NCBI RefSeq assembly: GCF_002834145.1
Contig: NZ_PHNT01000005.1
Span: forward strand, 62,001 to 126,000
DNA: 64,000 nucleotides
Reading direction: 5' to 3'
From: Roseovarius salinarum
GTDB taxonomy: Bacteria; Pseudomonadota; Alphaproteobacteria; Rhodobacterales; Rhodobacteraceae
A model generated the notes under the pieces. The model did not search any database and was not told the origin of the DNA. It was given only the letters and a program-made list of their open reading frames with translations. Positions 57,898 to 64,000 of this stretch are shown piece after piece; within the stretch, counting starts at the first letter, position 1, and the number at the start of each line of letters is the position of its first letter. Position numbers and translations under genes: made by a program.

Positions 57898-58770
57898 ATG
57901 ACGGACACCATGATCGGCGTGATCGGCGGATCGGGCATCTATGACATGGAAGGGCTCGAAGATGCCGAATGGCGCGCGGTGGAGACGCCGTGGGGGCCGC
58001 CCTCGGACGAATTGCTGACGGGCCGGTTGGATGGCGTGCCCATGGCTTTCCTGCCGCGGCATGGCCGCGGGCATGTTCATTCCCCCTCGGACGTGCCCTA
58101 CCGCGCCAACATCGACGCGCTCAAGCGGCTTGGGGTGACCGACGTGGTCAGCGTGTCGGCCTGCGGGTCGTTCCGCGAGGGGATGGCCCCCGGGGATTTC
58201 GTGGTCGTCGACCAGTTCATCGACCGTACCCGGCATCGCGCCGGCAGCTTCTTCGGCGCGGGCTGCGTTGGCCATGTCAGCATGGCCCACCCGGCCTGTT
58301 CGCGGCTCGGAGAGGCTTGCGCGGCGGCCGCCGCGGCGGGCGGCGTCACGGTGCACCGCGGCGGCACCTACCTCGCGATGGAAGGGCCGCAGTTCTCGAC
58401 CCTCGCGGAGTCGAAGCTCTACCGCGAGCAATGGGGCTGCGACGTGATCGGCATGACGGCCATGCCCGAGGCCAAGCTCGCCCGCGAGGCCGAGCTTTGC
58501 TACGCCACCGTGGCCATGATCACCGACTACGACAGCTGGCACGCGCACCATGGCGAAGTGGACGTCACGCAGATCATCGCCACGCTGCTGGGCAACGCGG
58601 AAAAGGGCCGCGACACCGTGCGCGGCCTGCCCGCCCGGCTGGGCGCCGACCGTGCCCCCTGCGCGCAGGGGTGCGACCGCGCGCTCGACCACGCGATCCT
58701 GACGGCGCCGGAAAAACGTGACCCCGCGCTGGTGGCCAAGCTCGACGCGATCGCCGGCCGGGTGCTTTGA
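57898..58770 (+). CDS. mtnP: S-methyl-5'-thioadenosine phosphorylase
   Basis: A 290-residue purine nucleoside phosphorylase-family enzyme cleaving methylthioadenosine to adenine and methylthioribose-1-phosphate. It starts IGVIGGSGIYDMEGLED (phosphate-binding Gly loop). Other blocks are FLPRHGRGHVHSPSDVPYRA, VSACGSFREGMAPGDFVVVD and YLAMEGPQFSTLAESKLYRE. The adenine released is the substrate of Apt, encoded 1 kb downstream. AAAGGGAA precedes the ATG. Confidence 0.95.
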   Translation: MTDTMIGVIGGSGIYDMEGLEDAEWRAVETPWGPPSDELLTGRLDGVPMAFLPRHGRGHVHSPSDVPYRANIDALKRLGVTDVVSVSACGSFREGMAPGDFVVVDQFIDRTRHRAGSFFGAGCVGHVSMAHPACSRLGEACAAAAAAGGVTVHRGGTYLAMEGPQFSTLAESKLYREQWGCDVIGMTAMPEAKLAREAELCYATVAMITDYDSWHAHHGEVDVTQIIATLLGNAEKGRDTVRGLPARLGADRAPCAQGCDRALDHAILTAPEKRDPALVAKLDAIAGRVL

Positions 58771-58870
58771 GCGGGTCGGGCGCCATCCTGCACCTCACGA
58801 GCGACCACGGTTGCGCGAGCGATGCGCGCCATGCTGGACAACGCTGGCGCGGCGATGCTGGTGTGACGGC

Positions 58871-59260
58871 ATGGTCCACTGGCTGGAAAGACTGTCCGAG
58901 GAATCCTTCCGCACCCAACTTGGCCAGCGCGTCGAGGCACTGACCGACGAGGCGTTCAACGTGCTGCGCTGGACGGTTCTGGTGGGGTTCGCCCGCTATG
59001 TCGCGCAACAGGCGTCCTCGATTTGGTTCGAGGTGATCTACTGGGTGCTGGCCGGTCTGCTGTTCGGCTACCTCGCGTCGCGCTTCCTGCTGCGCCCGGA
59101 AGTGCCGATCTTTGCCCACCGCGATGCACGGTGGAAACGCATCACACAGACGCTGGTGAACTACGCGCTGTGCATGGCAGCCTTCATGGCGGTGATCTGG
59201 GCGCTGGACCGGCTGGTCGAGGCCATCGCACAGTATCGTTTCGGCGCGACACCGAACTGA
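58871..59260 (+). CDS. Small two-span membrane protein
   Basis: A 129-residue protein with an amphipathic start (MVHWLERLSEESFRTQLGQR) and two clear membrane spans: WFEVIYWVLAGLLFGYLASR and LVNYALCMAAFMAVIWALDR. No family recognised. The start is Met 58871, before the first helix; upstream sequence in this frame reads as a shadow. It lies between mtnP and apt on their strand. Confidence 0.65.
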   Translation: MVHWLERLSEESFRTQLGQRVEALTDEAFNVLRWTVLVGFARYVAQQASSIWFEVIYWVLAGLLFGYLASRFLLRPEVPIFAHRDARWKRITQTLVNYALCMAAFMAVIWALDRLVEAIAQYRFGATPN

Positions 59261-59273
59261 CGGGCATCGCCGC

Positions 59274-59459
59274 TCATTCGCGGCCGTGCCTGCGCACGAA
59301 GTCCCGGATGAAAGCACGGATCTCGCGCGCGGCCGAGGTGTCCATCTGCTTGCACAACGCGATGAAATCGTCGCGTTCAGACTTGTCGAGGCGCAGGATC
59401 AACTGGCTGTTCTTCTTGCCGGATTTCTTCTTGTCCGCCTTGTCGTCCTTCGTGCTCAC
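59274..59459 (-). CDS. Ribbon-helix-helix DNA-binding protein
   Basis: A 61-residue protein. A Lys-rich start is followed by a ribbon-helix-helix pattern: SQLILRLDKSERDDFIALCK, then MDTSAAREIRAFIRDFVRRH. The strand has alternating exposed residues (QLILRL) and the helices are typical of Arc/CopG-type regulators. Start is GTG 59459. Just upstream lies a repeated AT-rich palindromic block at 59490-59520, likely its operator. A 38-residue gene is transcribed divergently. Confidence 0.78.
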   Translation of the reverse strand: MSTKDDKADKKKSGKKNSQLILRLDKSERDDFIALCKQMDTSAAREIRAFIRDFVRRHGRE

Positions 59460-59489
59460 GAGACTTCCCCGCCGGACCTTGAAAAGACC

Positions 59490-59520
59490 GCATATGCGAT
59501 GTATATACGTTGCATATACC
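59490..59520. promoter_or_regulatory. Three-part AT-rich operator-like repeat
   Basis: GCATATGC (59490-59497), GTATATAC (59501-59508) and TGCATATAC (59511-59519) follow each other at about one helical turn. The first two are perfect palindromes, and the second and third share an ATATAC end. This is the only AT-rich patch near, lies between divergent genes and fits cooperative binding of a ribbon-helix-helix protein. Confidence 0.55.
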
Positions 59521-59567
59521 TTCTCTTGTCACAATAACGAAAAAGCACCGAAAAGGGAAAGCCGGAA

Positions 59568-59684
59568 ATGACACTCTACACTGCACAACGATTCCTCATG
59601 CGCGACCGGATGGACTGGACCAAGCCGCACCTGCGCTGGATTCCCAACCGCTTCTACCGCTTTTTCTCACAGGCCAAGCACTGA
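59568..59684 (+). CDS. 38-residue protein opposite the ribbon-helix-helix gene
   Basis: The frame begins ATG 59568 after AAAGGGAAAGCCGGAA and ends TGA 59682-59684. The product is [20 protein letters not shown] followed by [18 protein letters not shown]: basic, aromatic-rich and amphipathic. Its length and composition resemble small membrane-active or phage-like peptides, but no family is recognised. A hairpin follows directly. Coding status rests on its place, start signals and the bracketing operator and hairpin. Confidence 0.5.
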   Translation: MTLYTAQRFLMRDRMDWTKPHLRWIPNRFYRFFSQAKH

Positions 59685-59688
59685 GGAA

Positions 59689-59706
59689 CGGGGCCACTCG
59701 GCCCCG
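59689..59706 (+). terminator. Hairpin after the 38-residue gene
   Basis: CGGGGCC-ACTC-GGCCCCG forms a perfect 7-base-pair stem, starting 4 bases after the stop. There is no T tract. Confidence 0.5.
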
Positions 59707-59784
59707 CTCGATCCGCCCGGCCCTTGCACCGGGCGTGCGCATCGGCCAAACCGGGACAGCCCCGGATCAAGACAAGGATGGCCG

Positions 59785-60324
59785 ATGCCCGACCCCCGGA
59801 CCGTCAAGGATTATATCCGAACGATCGCCGATTTCCCGCGCGAAGGCGTGATGTTTCGCGATGTGACCACGCTTTTCAACGATGCGCGCGGCTTCCGCAT
59901 GGCCGTCGACCAGATGGTGCACAGCTTCGCCGGCACGCGGATCGACAAGGTCGCCGGGCTCGAGGCGCGGGGCTTCATCCTCGGCGGGGCCGTGGCGCAT
60001 CAGCTGAGCGTGGGCTTCGTGCCGATCCGCAAGAAGGGCAAGCTGCCCGGCCCGGTGATTTCCGAAGAGTACGAGCTGGAATACGGCGCGGCCATCGTCG
60101 AGGTGCACGATGACGCCCTGCAGCCGGGCGAAACGGTCCTTCTGGTCGATGACCTGCTCGCCACGGGCGGCACCGCCGTGGCCCGCATCAAGCTGATCGA
60201 ACGGCTGGGCGGCGAGATTCCCGGCTGCGCCTTCATCGTCGACCTGCCCGATCTCGGCGGTCGCGCCCGGCTCGAGGCGATGGGCCTGCCCGTGCACAGC
60301 GTCTGCGATTTCGAGGGCGCGTAA
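59785..60324 (+). CDS. apt: Adenine phosphoribosyltransferase
   Basis: A 179-residue purine salvage enzyme joining adenine and PRPP to AMP. It begins [20 protein letters not shown] with [13 protein letters not shown]. The PRPP-binding motif is [17 protein letters not shown], and the flexible loop is [20 protein letters not shown]. Near mtnP, it completes recovery of adenine from methylthioadenosine. Confidence 0.96.
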   Translation: MPDPRTVKDYIRTIADFPREGVMFRDVTTLFNDARGFRMAVDQMVHSFAGTRIDKVAGLEARGFILGGAVAHQLSVGFVPIRKKGKLPGPVISEEYELEYGAAIVEVHDDALQPGETVLLVDDLLATGGTAVARIKLIERLGGEIPGCAFIVDLPDLGGRARLEAMGLPVHSVCDFEGA

Positions 60325-60408
60325 ACGCTTCGGCAACCCTTCCCGGGTTACCACAGGGGCGGCCGCATCGCGGTCCTGCTTGCAAGTGATCCCTCCAGAT
60401 CGCGAAGG

Positions 60409-60435
60409 GCCCCCGCTCCTGCGTCCCGCGGGGGC
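60409..60435. terminator. Hairpin between convergent apt and glcD-like genes
   Basis: GCCCCCGC (60409-60416) and GCGGGGGC (60428-60435) form an 8-base-pair stem with an 11-base loop. It lies between two stops and could serve both strands. Confidence 0.5.
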
Positions 60436-60457
60436 GGGGCGTCCGCCGTACCGGACT

Positions 60458-61870
60458 TCAACGCAGGACAGCACCGGGGTTCATGATCCCCGCCGGATCG
60501 AGCGCGCGCTTGATCGCGCGCATCGCCGACAGCTTGGCCGGGTCGCCATAGCGTTCGAGGTCCTCCACCTTGAGTCGCCCGATCCCGTGCTCGGCACTGA
60601 CCGAGCCGCCCATCTCGTCCACCAGGTCGTGCACGGCGCGCTTGATCGCCGCCCGCGCCTCCAGGTGGTCGTCGCGGCTCTGGCCGGGTTGCGGGAACAC
60701 GTTGTAGTGCAGGTTGCCGTCGCCCAGGTGCCCGAAGCAGTTGACGCGGTAGTTGCCCAACCGCGCGACGGTTTCCGCGCCCTTCTCGATGAACCCGGGG
60801 ACCGCGCCCAGCGGCAACGAGATGTCGTGCGAACTCACCGCCCCGATCCGCCGGTTGGCCTCCGGGATCTGTTCGCGCAGCTCCCAGAAATCGCGGCGCT
60901 GCGCCTCGCTTTGCGCGATCATCCCGTCGTGGACGAGCCCGGCCTCTGCAGCCTCGGCGAAAAGCGTCTCCAACGCGCCGGCCGGGTCCAGACCACGCGC
61001 CAGCCCGACATCGATCAGCACGAACCAGTCGGGCGGGGTCTCGAAGGGCTGGCGCAGCTCCGGCAGCGTCTCTGACAGGAAGTCCAGCGCTTGCCGGTGC
61101 ATCAGTTCGAAGGCGCTGACGCCCTCGGCCATGTGGTCGCGCGCCAGCCCCAGCAGTTTGAGCGCGGCAGCGGGGCCGTCGACGACCATCAGCGCCGTTC
61201 CCTCGCCCGCCGGCCGCGGCGCGAGCCGCAGCGTCGCCGCCGTGATGAGCCCCAGCGTGCCCTCGGCGCCGATCAGCAGGTCGCGCAGGTCGTATCCCGC
61301 GTTGTCCTTGCGCAGCCGCTTGAGACCGTGCCAGACCTGCCCGTCGGGCAGCACCGCCTCGAGGCCGAGACACAGGTCGCGTGCGTTGCCATGGCGCAGC
61401 ACGTTCACCCCGCCCGCGTTGGTTGCCAGCAGCCCGCCCAGCCGCGCGCTGCCCTTCGACGCGATCGACAAGGGGAACAGCCGGTCGCCCCCCTCGGCCG
61501 CGGCGTGGATGTCCGACAGGATCGCGCCCGCCTCGGCCACCATCAGGTTCTCGTCAGGGTAGAGCTTGCGAATGGCCGTCATCCGCTCGAGGCTGACCAG
61601 CAACGGCGCGGGCCCCTCGGGACAGACCTGCCCGCCCACAAGCCCGGTCCCGCCGCCATAGGGCACCACCGGCACGCGCGCCTCGGCGGCCGACCGCACG
61701 ATCCGCGCGGCCTCGTCAACATCGCCGGGGGCGACAACGGCACCCGCGCGCCCCGTCCACCGGCCGCGCGGTTCCTCGAAATACCGCGGCTCCGGAGCCC
61801 GGAACGCGGCCGGCGGCAGCCGCGCCTTGAGTCGATCGACGAAGGCGGCGTCGGCGGGATTCAGATCCAT
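60458..61870 (-). CDS. FAD-linked oxidase, GlcD/D-lactate dehydrogenase type
   Basis: A 470-residue flavoprotein. The PCMH-type FAD domain has VPVVPYGGGTGLVGGQVCP and SARLGGLLATNAGGVNVLRH; the C-terminal domain has VNCFGHLGDGNLHYNVFPQP and GGSVSAEHGIGRLKVEDLER. It resembles the D-2-hydroxyacid dehydrogenases (GlcD, D-lactate, D-2-hydroxyglutarate). No glcE/glcF follow, so D-2-hydroxyglutarate or D-lactate oxidation as a single subunit is more likely than glycolate oxidase. The start is ATG 61870. Confidence 0.88.
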   Translation of the reverse strand: MDLNPADAAFVDRLKARLPPAAFRAPEPRYFEEPRGRWTGRAGAVVAPGDVDEAARIVRSAAEARVPVVPYGGGTGLVGGQVCPEGPAPLLVSLERMTAIRKLYPDENLMVAEAGAILSDIHAAAEGGDRLFPLSIASKGSARLGGLLATNAGGVNVLRHGNARDLCLGLEAVLPDGQVWHGLKRLRKDNAGYDLRDLLIGAEGTLGLITAATLRLAPRPAGEGTALMVVDGPAAALKLLGLARDHMAEGVSAFELMHRQALDFLSETLPELRQPFETPPDWFVLIDVGLARGLDPAGALETLFAEAAEAGLVHDGMIAQSEAQRRDFWELREQIPEANRRIGAVSSHDISLPLGAVPGFIEKGAETVARLGNYRVNCFGHLGDGNLHYNVFPQPGQSRDDHLEARAAIKRAVHDLVDEMGGSVSAEHGIGRLKVEDLERYGDPAKLSAMRAIKRALDPAGIMNPGAVLR

Positions 61871-61902
61871 GCACACCGGTCTAGCATGCTGCACCGCCCC
61901 GT

Positions 61903-62715
61903 CTAGGGGTCGCGCAGGTAACGCGGGCGCAGCACCACGATGGTGGGCCGCGACGGAAGCGACCGCAGGCTCACGTCCAGCCGGTGCGCGCCTTCGTCCA
62001 CCACCGCGAAATCGTCGCGCATGCCGTCCACGAAGGCGCGCAAGGTGCGCCCGGTGAACCAGTGCATCGGGATCACGACCGAGGCGCGCAAACGCTTGAG
62101 AACCCGTATCATCGCCGGTAGCGGCATGGTGTAGCCGCCGTCGACCGGGGCCATCACCACGTCCACGCGCCCGATGGCCGCGTATTGCGCGCGGGTTGGC
62201 TCGTGGTGCAGGTGACCCAGGTGCGCGATGCAAAGCCCCGCCGCCTCGAAGATGAAGATCGAGTTGCCGTTCTCCTCGCGGCCCGCGCCGCGCCGGATGT
62301 CGGTGGGCACGTTACGGATCAGCATGCCGCCCAGGTCGAGGTGATGCGCCGCGCCGCCGGGCGCGTCGCTCCAGCCGCGCAGCACGTGGTCGATCGCCGG
62401 GTCGGGGTGGGCCGTCCAGTGGGTGGAATGGGCGTGGTTCATCGTCACCGCGTCGGGGATGAAATCGGCGTTCCCGACGAATCCGGTAAAATCGGTGACC
62501 GCCGACACGTCGTCCGAGGTCCGGATCAGGAACGAGGCATGCGCGATGTAGCGGATGCGCACCGTGTGCTCTGCCACCGGCTCCCGGTAGGATGCCCTGT
62601 GCAGGTAACGGACGCCCGGCACGCCCTCGGCCAGGGCGATGCAATGGCTGGGCCGGCGCTCCTGCGCGGTGGCGGGCACGGCAAGCAGGATGAAAATCAG
62701 GACAAGACGGATCAT
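61903..62715 (-). CDS. Secreted MBL-fold metallo-hydrolase
   Basis: A 270-residue protein with a signal peptide (MIRLVLIFILLAVPATAQER). Beta-lactamase-fold features are VRIRYIAHASFLIRTSDD, VTMNHAHSTHWTAHPDP and AAGLCIAHLGHLHHEP, with a final VVIPMHWFTGRTL segment. The Asn-His-Ala-His start of the metal motif (usual HxHxDH) is changed, so the metal site is not the canonical one. GGAGG lies eight bases before ATG 62715. Confidence 0.85.
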   Translation of the reverse strand: MIRLVLIFILLAVPATAQERRPSHCIALAEGVPGVRYLHRASYREPVAEHTVRIRYIAHASFLIRTSDDVSAVTDFTGFVGNADFIPDAVTMNHAHSTHWTAHPDPAIDHVLRGWSDAPGGAAHHLDLGGMLIRNVPTDIRRGAGREENGNSIFIFEAAGLCIAHLGHLHHEPTRAQYAAIGRVDVVMAPVDGGYTMPLPAMIRVLKRLRASVVIPMHWFTGRTLRAFVDGMRDDFAVVDEGAHRLDVSLRSLPSRPTIVVLRPRYLRDP

Positions 62716-62782
62716 CGCGGCACCCTCCTCTTTCGGAAAGGGTATAGCGCGGGTGCGCCGCAAGTCATCCCCGGCGCCCTGC

Positions 62783-62848
62783 CTTCATCTTGCCCCGAAA
62801 TACTCCGGGGGAGTCGCGCGCCAGCGCGACGGGGGCGGAGCCCCCTGG
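62783..62848 (+). repeat. Dispersed intergenic hairpin repeat, copy 3
   Basis: TTCATCTTGCCCC leads to GAAATACTCCGGGGG (62797-62811), then two hairpins: GTCGCGC-GCCA-GCGCGAC (62813-62830) and GGGGGC-GGA-GCCCCC (62831-62845). It lies just downstream of the acetyltransferase gene that ends at 62856, reading against that gene. Confidence 0.75.
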
Positions 62849-62855
62849 GCGGCCG

Positions 62856-63455
62856 TCAGGAAATCTCCTGCCAACCGGCCTCGACCCGGCCGCGGCGGTC
62901 GGCGCGCAACGCGGCGTAAAGCACATGCGTGCGCCAGCGCCCGTTGATCTGAAGATAGCTCTGGGCGACGCCCTCGTACTTGAAGCCGCTCTTCTCGAGC
63001 AACCCGCGCGAGGCCGTGTTCTCGGGCAAACAGGCTGCCTCGACGCGGCTGAGATCCAGCCGGGTGAAGGCGTAATGCACCACGGCCCGGATCGTCTCGC
63101 GCATGTAGCCCCGCCGGGCGTGAGGCGCCCCGATCCAGTAGCCCAGCGTGCCCGACTGCGCCGGTCCGCGGCGGATGTTGTCGAGCGTGATCGCGCCCAG
63201 CAGGACGTTGTCGTCCCGACGGATCAGGAACAGCGGCATGGCGGTGCCCTGCGTGATCGCCCGCTGCGCCCAGTAGACACGGTTCGTGAAGGCCTTGCGC
63301 GTCAGGTGATCGGGCGCCCAGGTGGGTTCCCAAGGGACGAGGAACTCGGCGCTCTGGCGACGCAGTGACGACCAGTCGCGGAAATCGCTCAGGGCGGGCA
63401 GGCGCAGGGTGAGCCGTTCGGTCTCGATCCGGAACTTCCGGCGCGGGAAGACCAT
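62856..63455 (-). CDS. RimJ/RimL-type N-acetyltransferase
   Basis: A 199-residue GNAT protein. It begins MVFPRRKFRIETERLTLRLP; typical blocks are WAPDHLTRKAFTNRVYWAQR, GTLGYWIGAPHARRGYMRET and CLPENTASRGLLEKSGFKYE. This pattern is that of ribosomal-protein or related alanine acetyltransferases. ATG 63455 overlaps the stop of the M16 peptidase gene by one base (TGATG). Confidence 0.92.
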   Translation of the reverse strand: MVFPRRKFRIETERLTLRLPALSDFRDWSSLRRQSAEFLVPWEPTWAPDHLTRKAFTNRVYWAQRAITQGTAMPLFLIRRDDNVLLGAITLDNIRRGPAQSGTLGYWIGAPHARRGYMRETIRAVVHYAFTRLDLSRVEAACLPENTASRGLLEKSGFKYEGVAQSYLQINGRWRTHVLYAALRADRRGRVEAGWQEIS

Positions 63456-64000
63456 CAGGCCGCACGCCTGTCCTGAAGCGCCTGGAGCGTGGGGGCGGCC
63501 TCCACCGGGCCGTAAAGCGCCATGGCCGAGGGCGCGCGGGTGGCGATCTCGGCCGCGAGGTCGCGCACCTGCGGCAGGGTCACGGCCTCGATGCACTCCA
63601 CCACCTCCTCCAGCGGCGGCACGCGCCCCCAGATCTGAAGCATGCGCGCCATGCGCTCGGCCCGGTTCGACGGGCTTTCAAGGCCCATGAGCAAACCGGC
63701 CTTCATCTGGGCGCGGGCGCGTTCCACCTCCTCGCGGCTCAGGTCGTCGGCGGCGCGCTTCATCTCGTCGATCGTGATCCCGGCCAGTGCGTCCACCTGG
63801 TCCGCCGAGGTGCCGGCGTAGATTGTGGTCATGCCGGTATCGGAATACGCGCCGGCCTGCGCGAAGATCGTGTAGCACAGCCCGCGACGTTCGCGGACCT
63901 CCTGGAAGAGACGCGACGACATGCTGCCCCCCAGCGCCAGCGCATAGATCTGCGCGGCGTAGATCCGCGGGTCGGCGTAATCCGGGCTTTCGAAGGCCAG
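63455..64000 (-). CDS. M16-family peptidase, C-terminal part
   Basis: The gene runs off the right edge; the frame is open at base 64000 (LAFESPDYADPRIYAAQIYA). About 181 C-terminal residues are seen. The block LGGSMSSRLFQEVRERRGLC and YTIFAQAGAYSDTGMTTIYA are the substrate-binding R/Y-type signature of the second M16 half of mitochondrial-processing-peptidase-like bacterial proteins. The zinc motif HxxEH is outside the window, so activity cannot be checked. Confidence 0.92.
   Translation of the reverse strand: MAFESPDYADPRIYAAQIYALALGGSMSSRLFQEVRERRGLCYTIFAQAGAYSDTGMTTIYAGTSADQVDALAGITIDEMKRAADDLSREEVERARAQMKAGLLMGLESPSNRAERMARMLQIWGRVPPLEEVVECIEAVTLPQVRDLAAEIATRAPSAMALYGPVEAAPTLQALQDRRAA

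Overview
The window is GC-rich, gene-dense chromosomal DNA from an alphaproteobacterium of the order Rhodobacterales (Rhodobacter/Roseobacter group). The basis is gene content and order: an Hda-like gene followed by ppk and ppx, a pccA/pccB cluster controlled by a PccR-type regulator, the PEP phosphotransferase ptsP after lysC, betI-betC-betB-betA next to choXWV, and many small lineage-type proteins (DUF4174, DUF6497, DUF465, DUF1178, HemP). No rRNA, tRNA, CRISPR array, insertion sequence or prophage was seen. The genus cannot be fixed from what is visible.

Layout. 1-4.4 kb: the end of an Hda-like gene, polyphosphate kinase, a short DUF1328-like gene and exopolyphosphatase. 4.4-8.2 kb: a minus-strand run of small accessory genes (EEP hydrolase, DjlA-like co-chaperone, GNAT, VOC, MAPEG). 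8.3-23.8 kb: propionyl-CoA assimilation, with methylmalonyl-CoA mutase, pccA, pccB, a DcaP-like porin, several small envelope proteins, a proline-racemase-family enzyme and pccR. A strong intrinsic terminator lies in the pccA leader, and TTTGCAAA elements lie upstream of pccB and pccR. 23.7-25.6 kb: a frameshifted membrane-protein gene, a DUF465 protein and a secreted nuclease. 25.6-35.9 kb: choline-O-sulfate and choline to glycine betaine (betICBA) plus the choline ABC transporter choXWV, with an orphan Tat-exported family 5 binding protein between them. 35.9-42.4 kb: EamA and LysE-type exporters, an ABC1 kinase, and an iron-type locus (FbpB-like permease, PiuC-like dioxygenase, a Glu-Gly repeat protein). 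42.7-48.1 kb: a complete dipeptide/oligopeptide-type ABC transporter. 48.1-49.7 kb: an iron/heme operon (two small genes, hemP, bfd, bfr). 50.2-56 kb: NUDIX, DUF1178, SDR, lysC and ptsP. 56-64 kb: EcsC, acetyltransferases, flavin reductase, the methylthioadenosine salvage pair mtnP and apt, a small ribbon-helix-helix locus with a repeated operator-like sequence, a GlcD-like FAD oxidase, an MBL hydrolase and the end of an M16 peptidase gene.

How the genes work together. PccA/PccB carboxylate propionyl-CoA, and ScpA handles the methylmalonyl-CoA to succinyl-CoA step. The bet and cho genes import choline and convert choline or choline sulfate to betaine, under BetI. MtnP releases adenine that Apt returns to AMP. 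HemP, Bfd and Bfr plus the Glu-Gly protein, PiuC and FbpB point to two iron loci that may share regulation.

The least explained features are the Glu-Gly repeat protein of the iron locus, the leader terminator upstream of pccA, the ribbon-helix-helix/38-residue gene pair with its three-part AT-rich repeat, and a dispersed hairpin repeat present in three intergenic copies.
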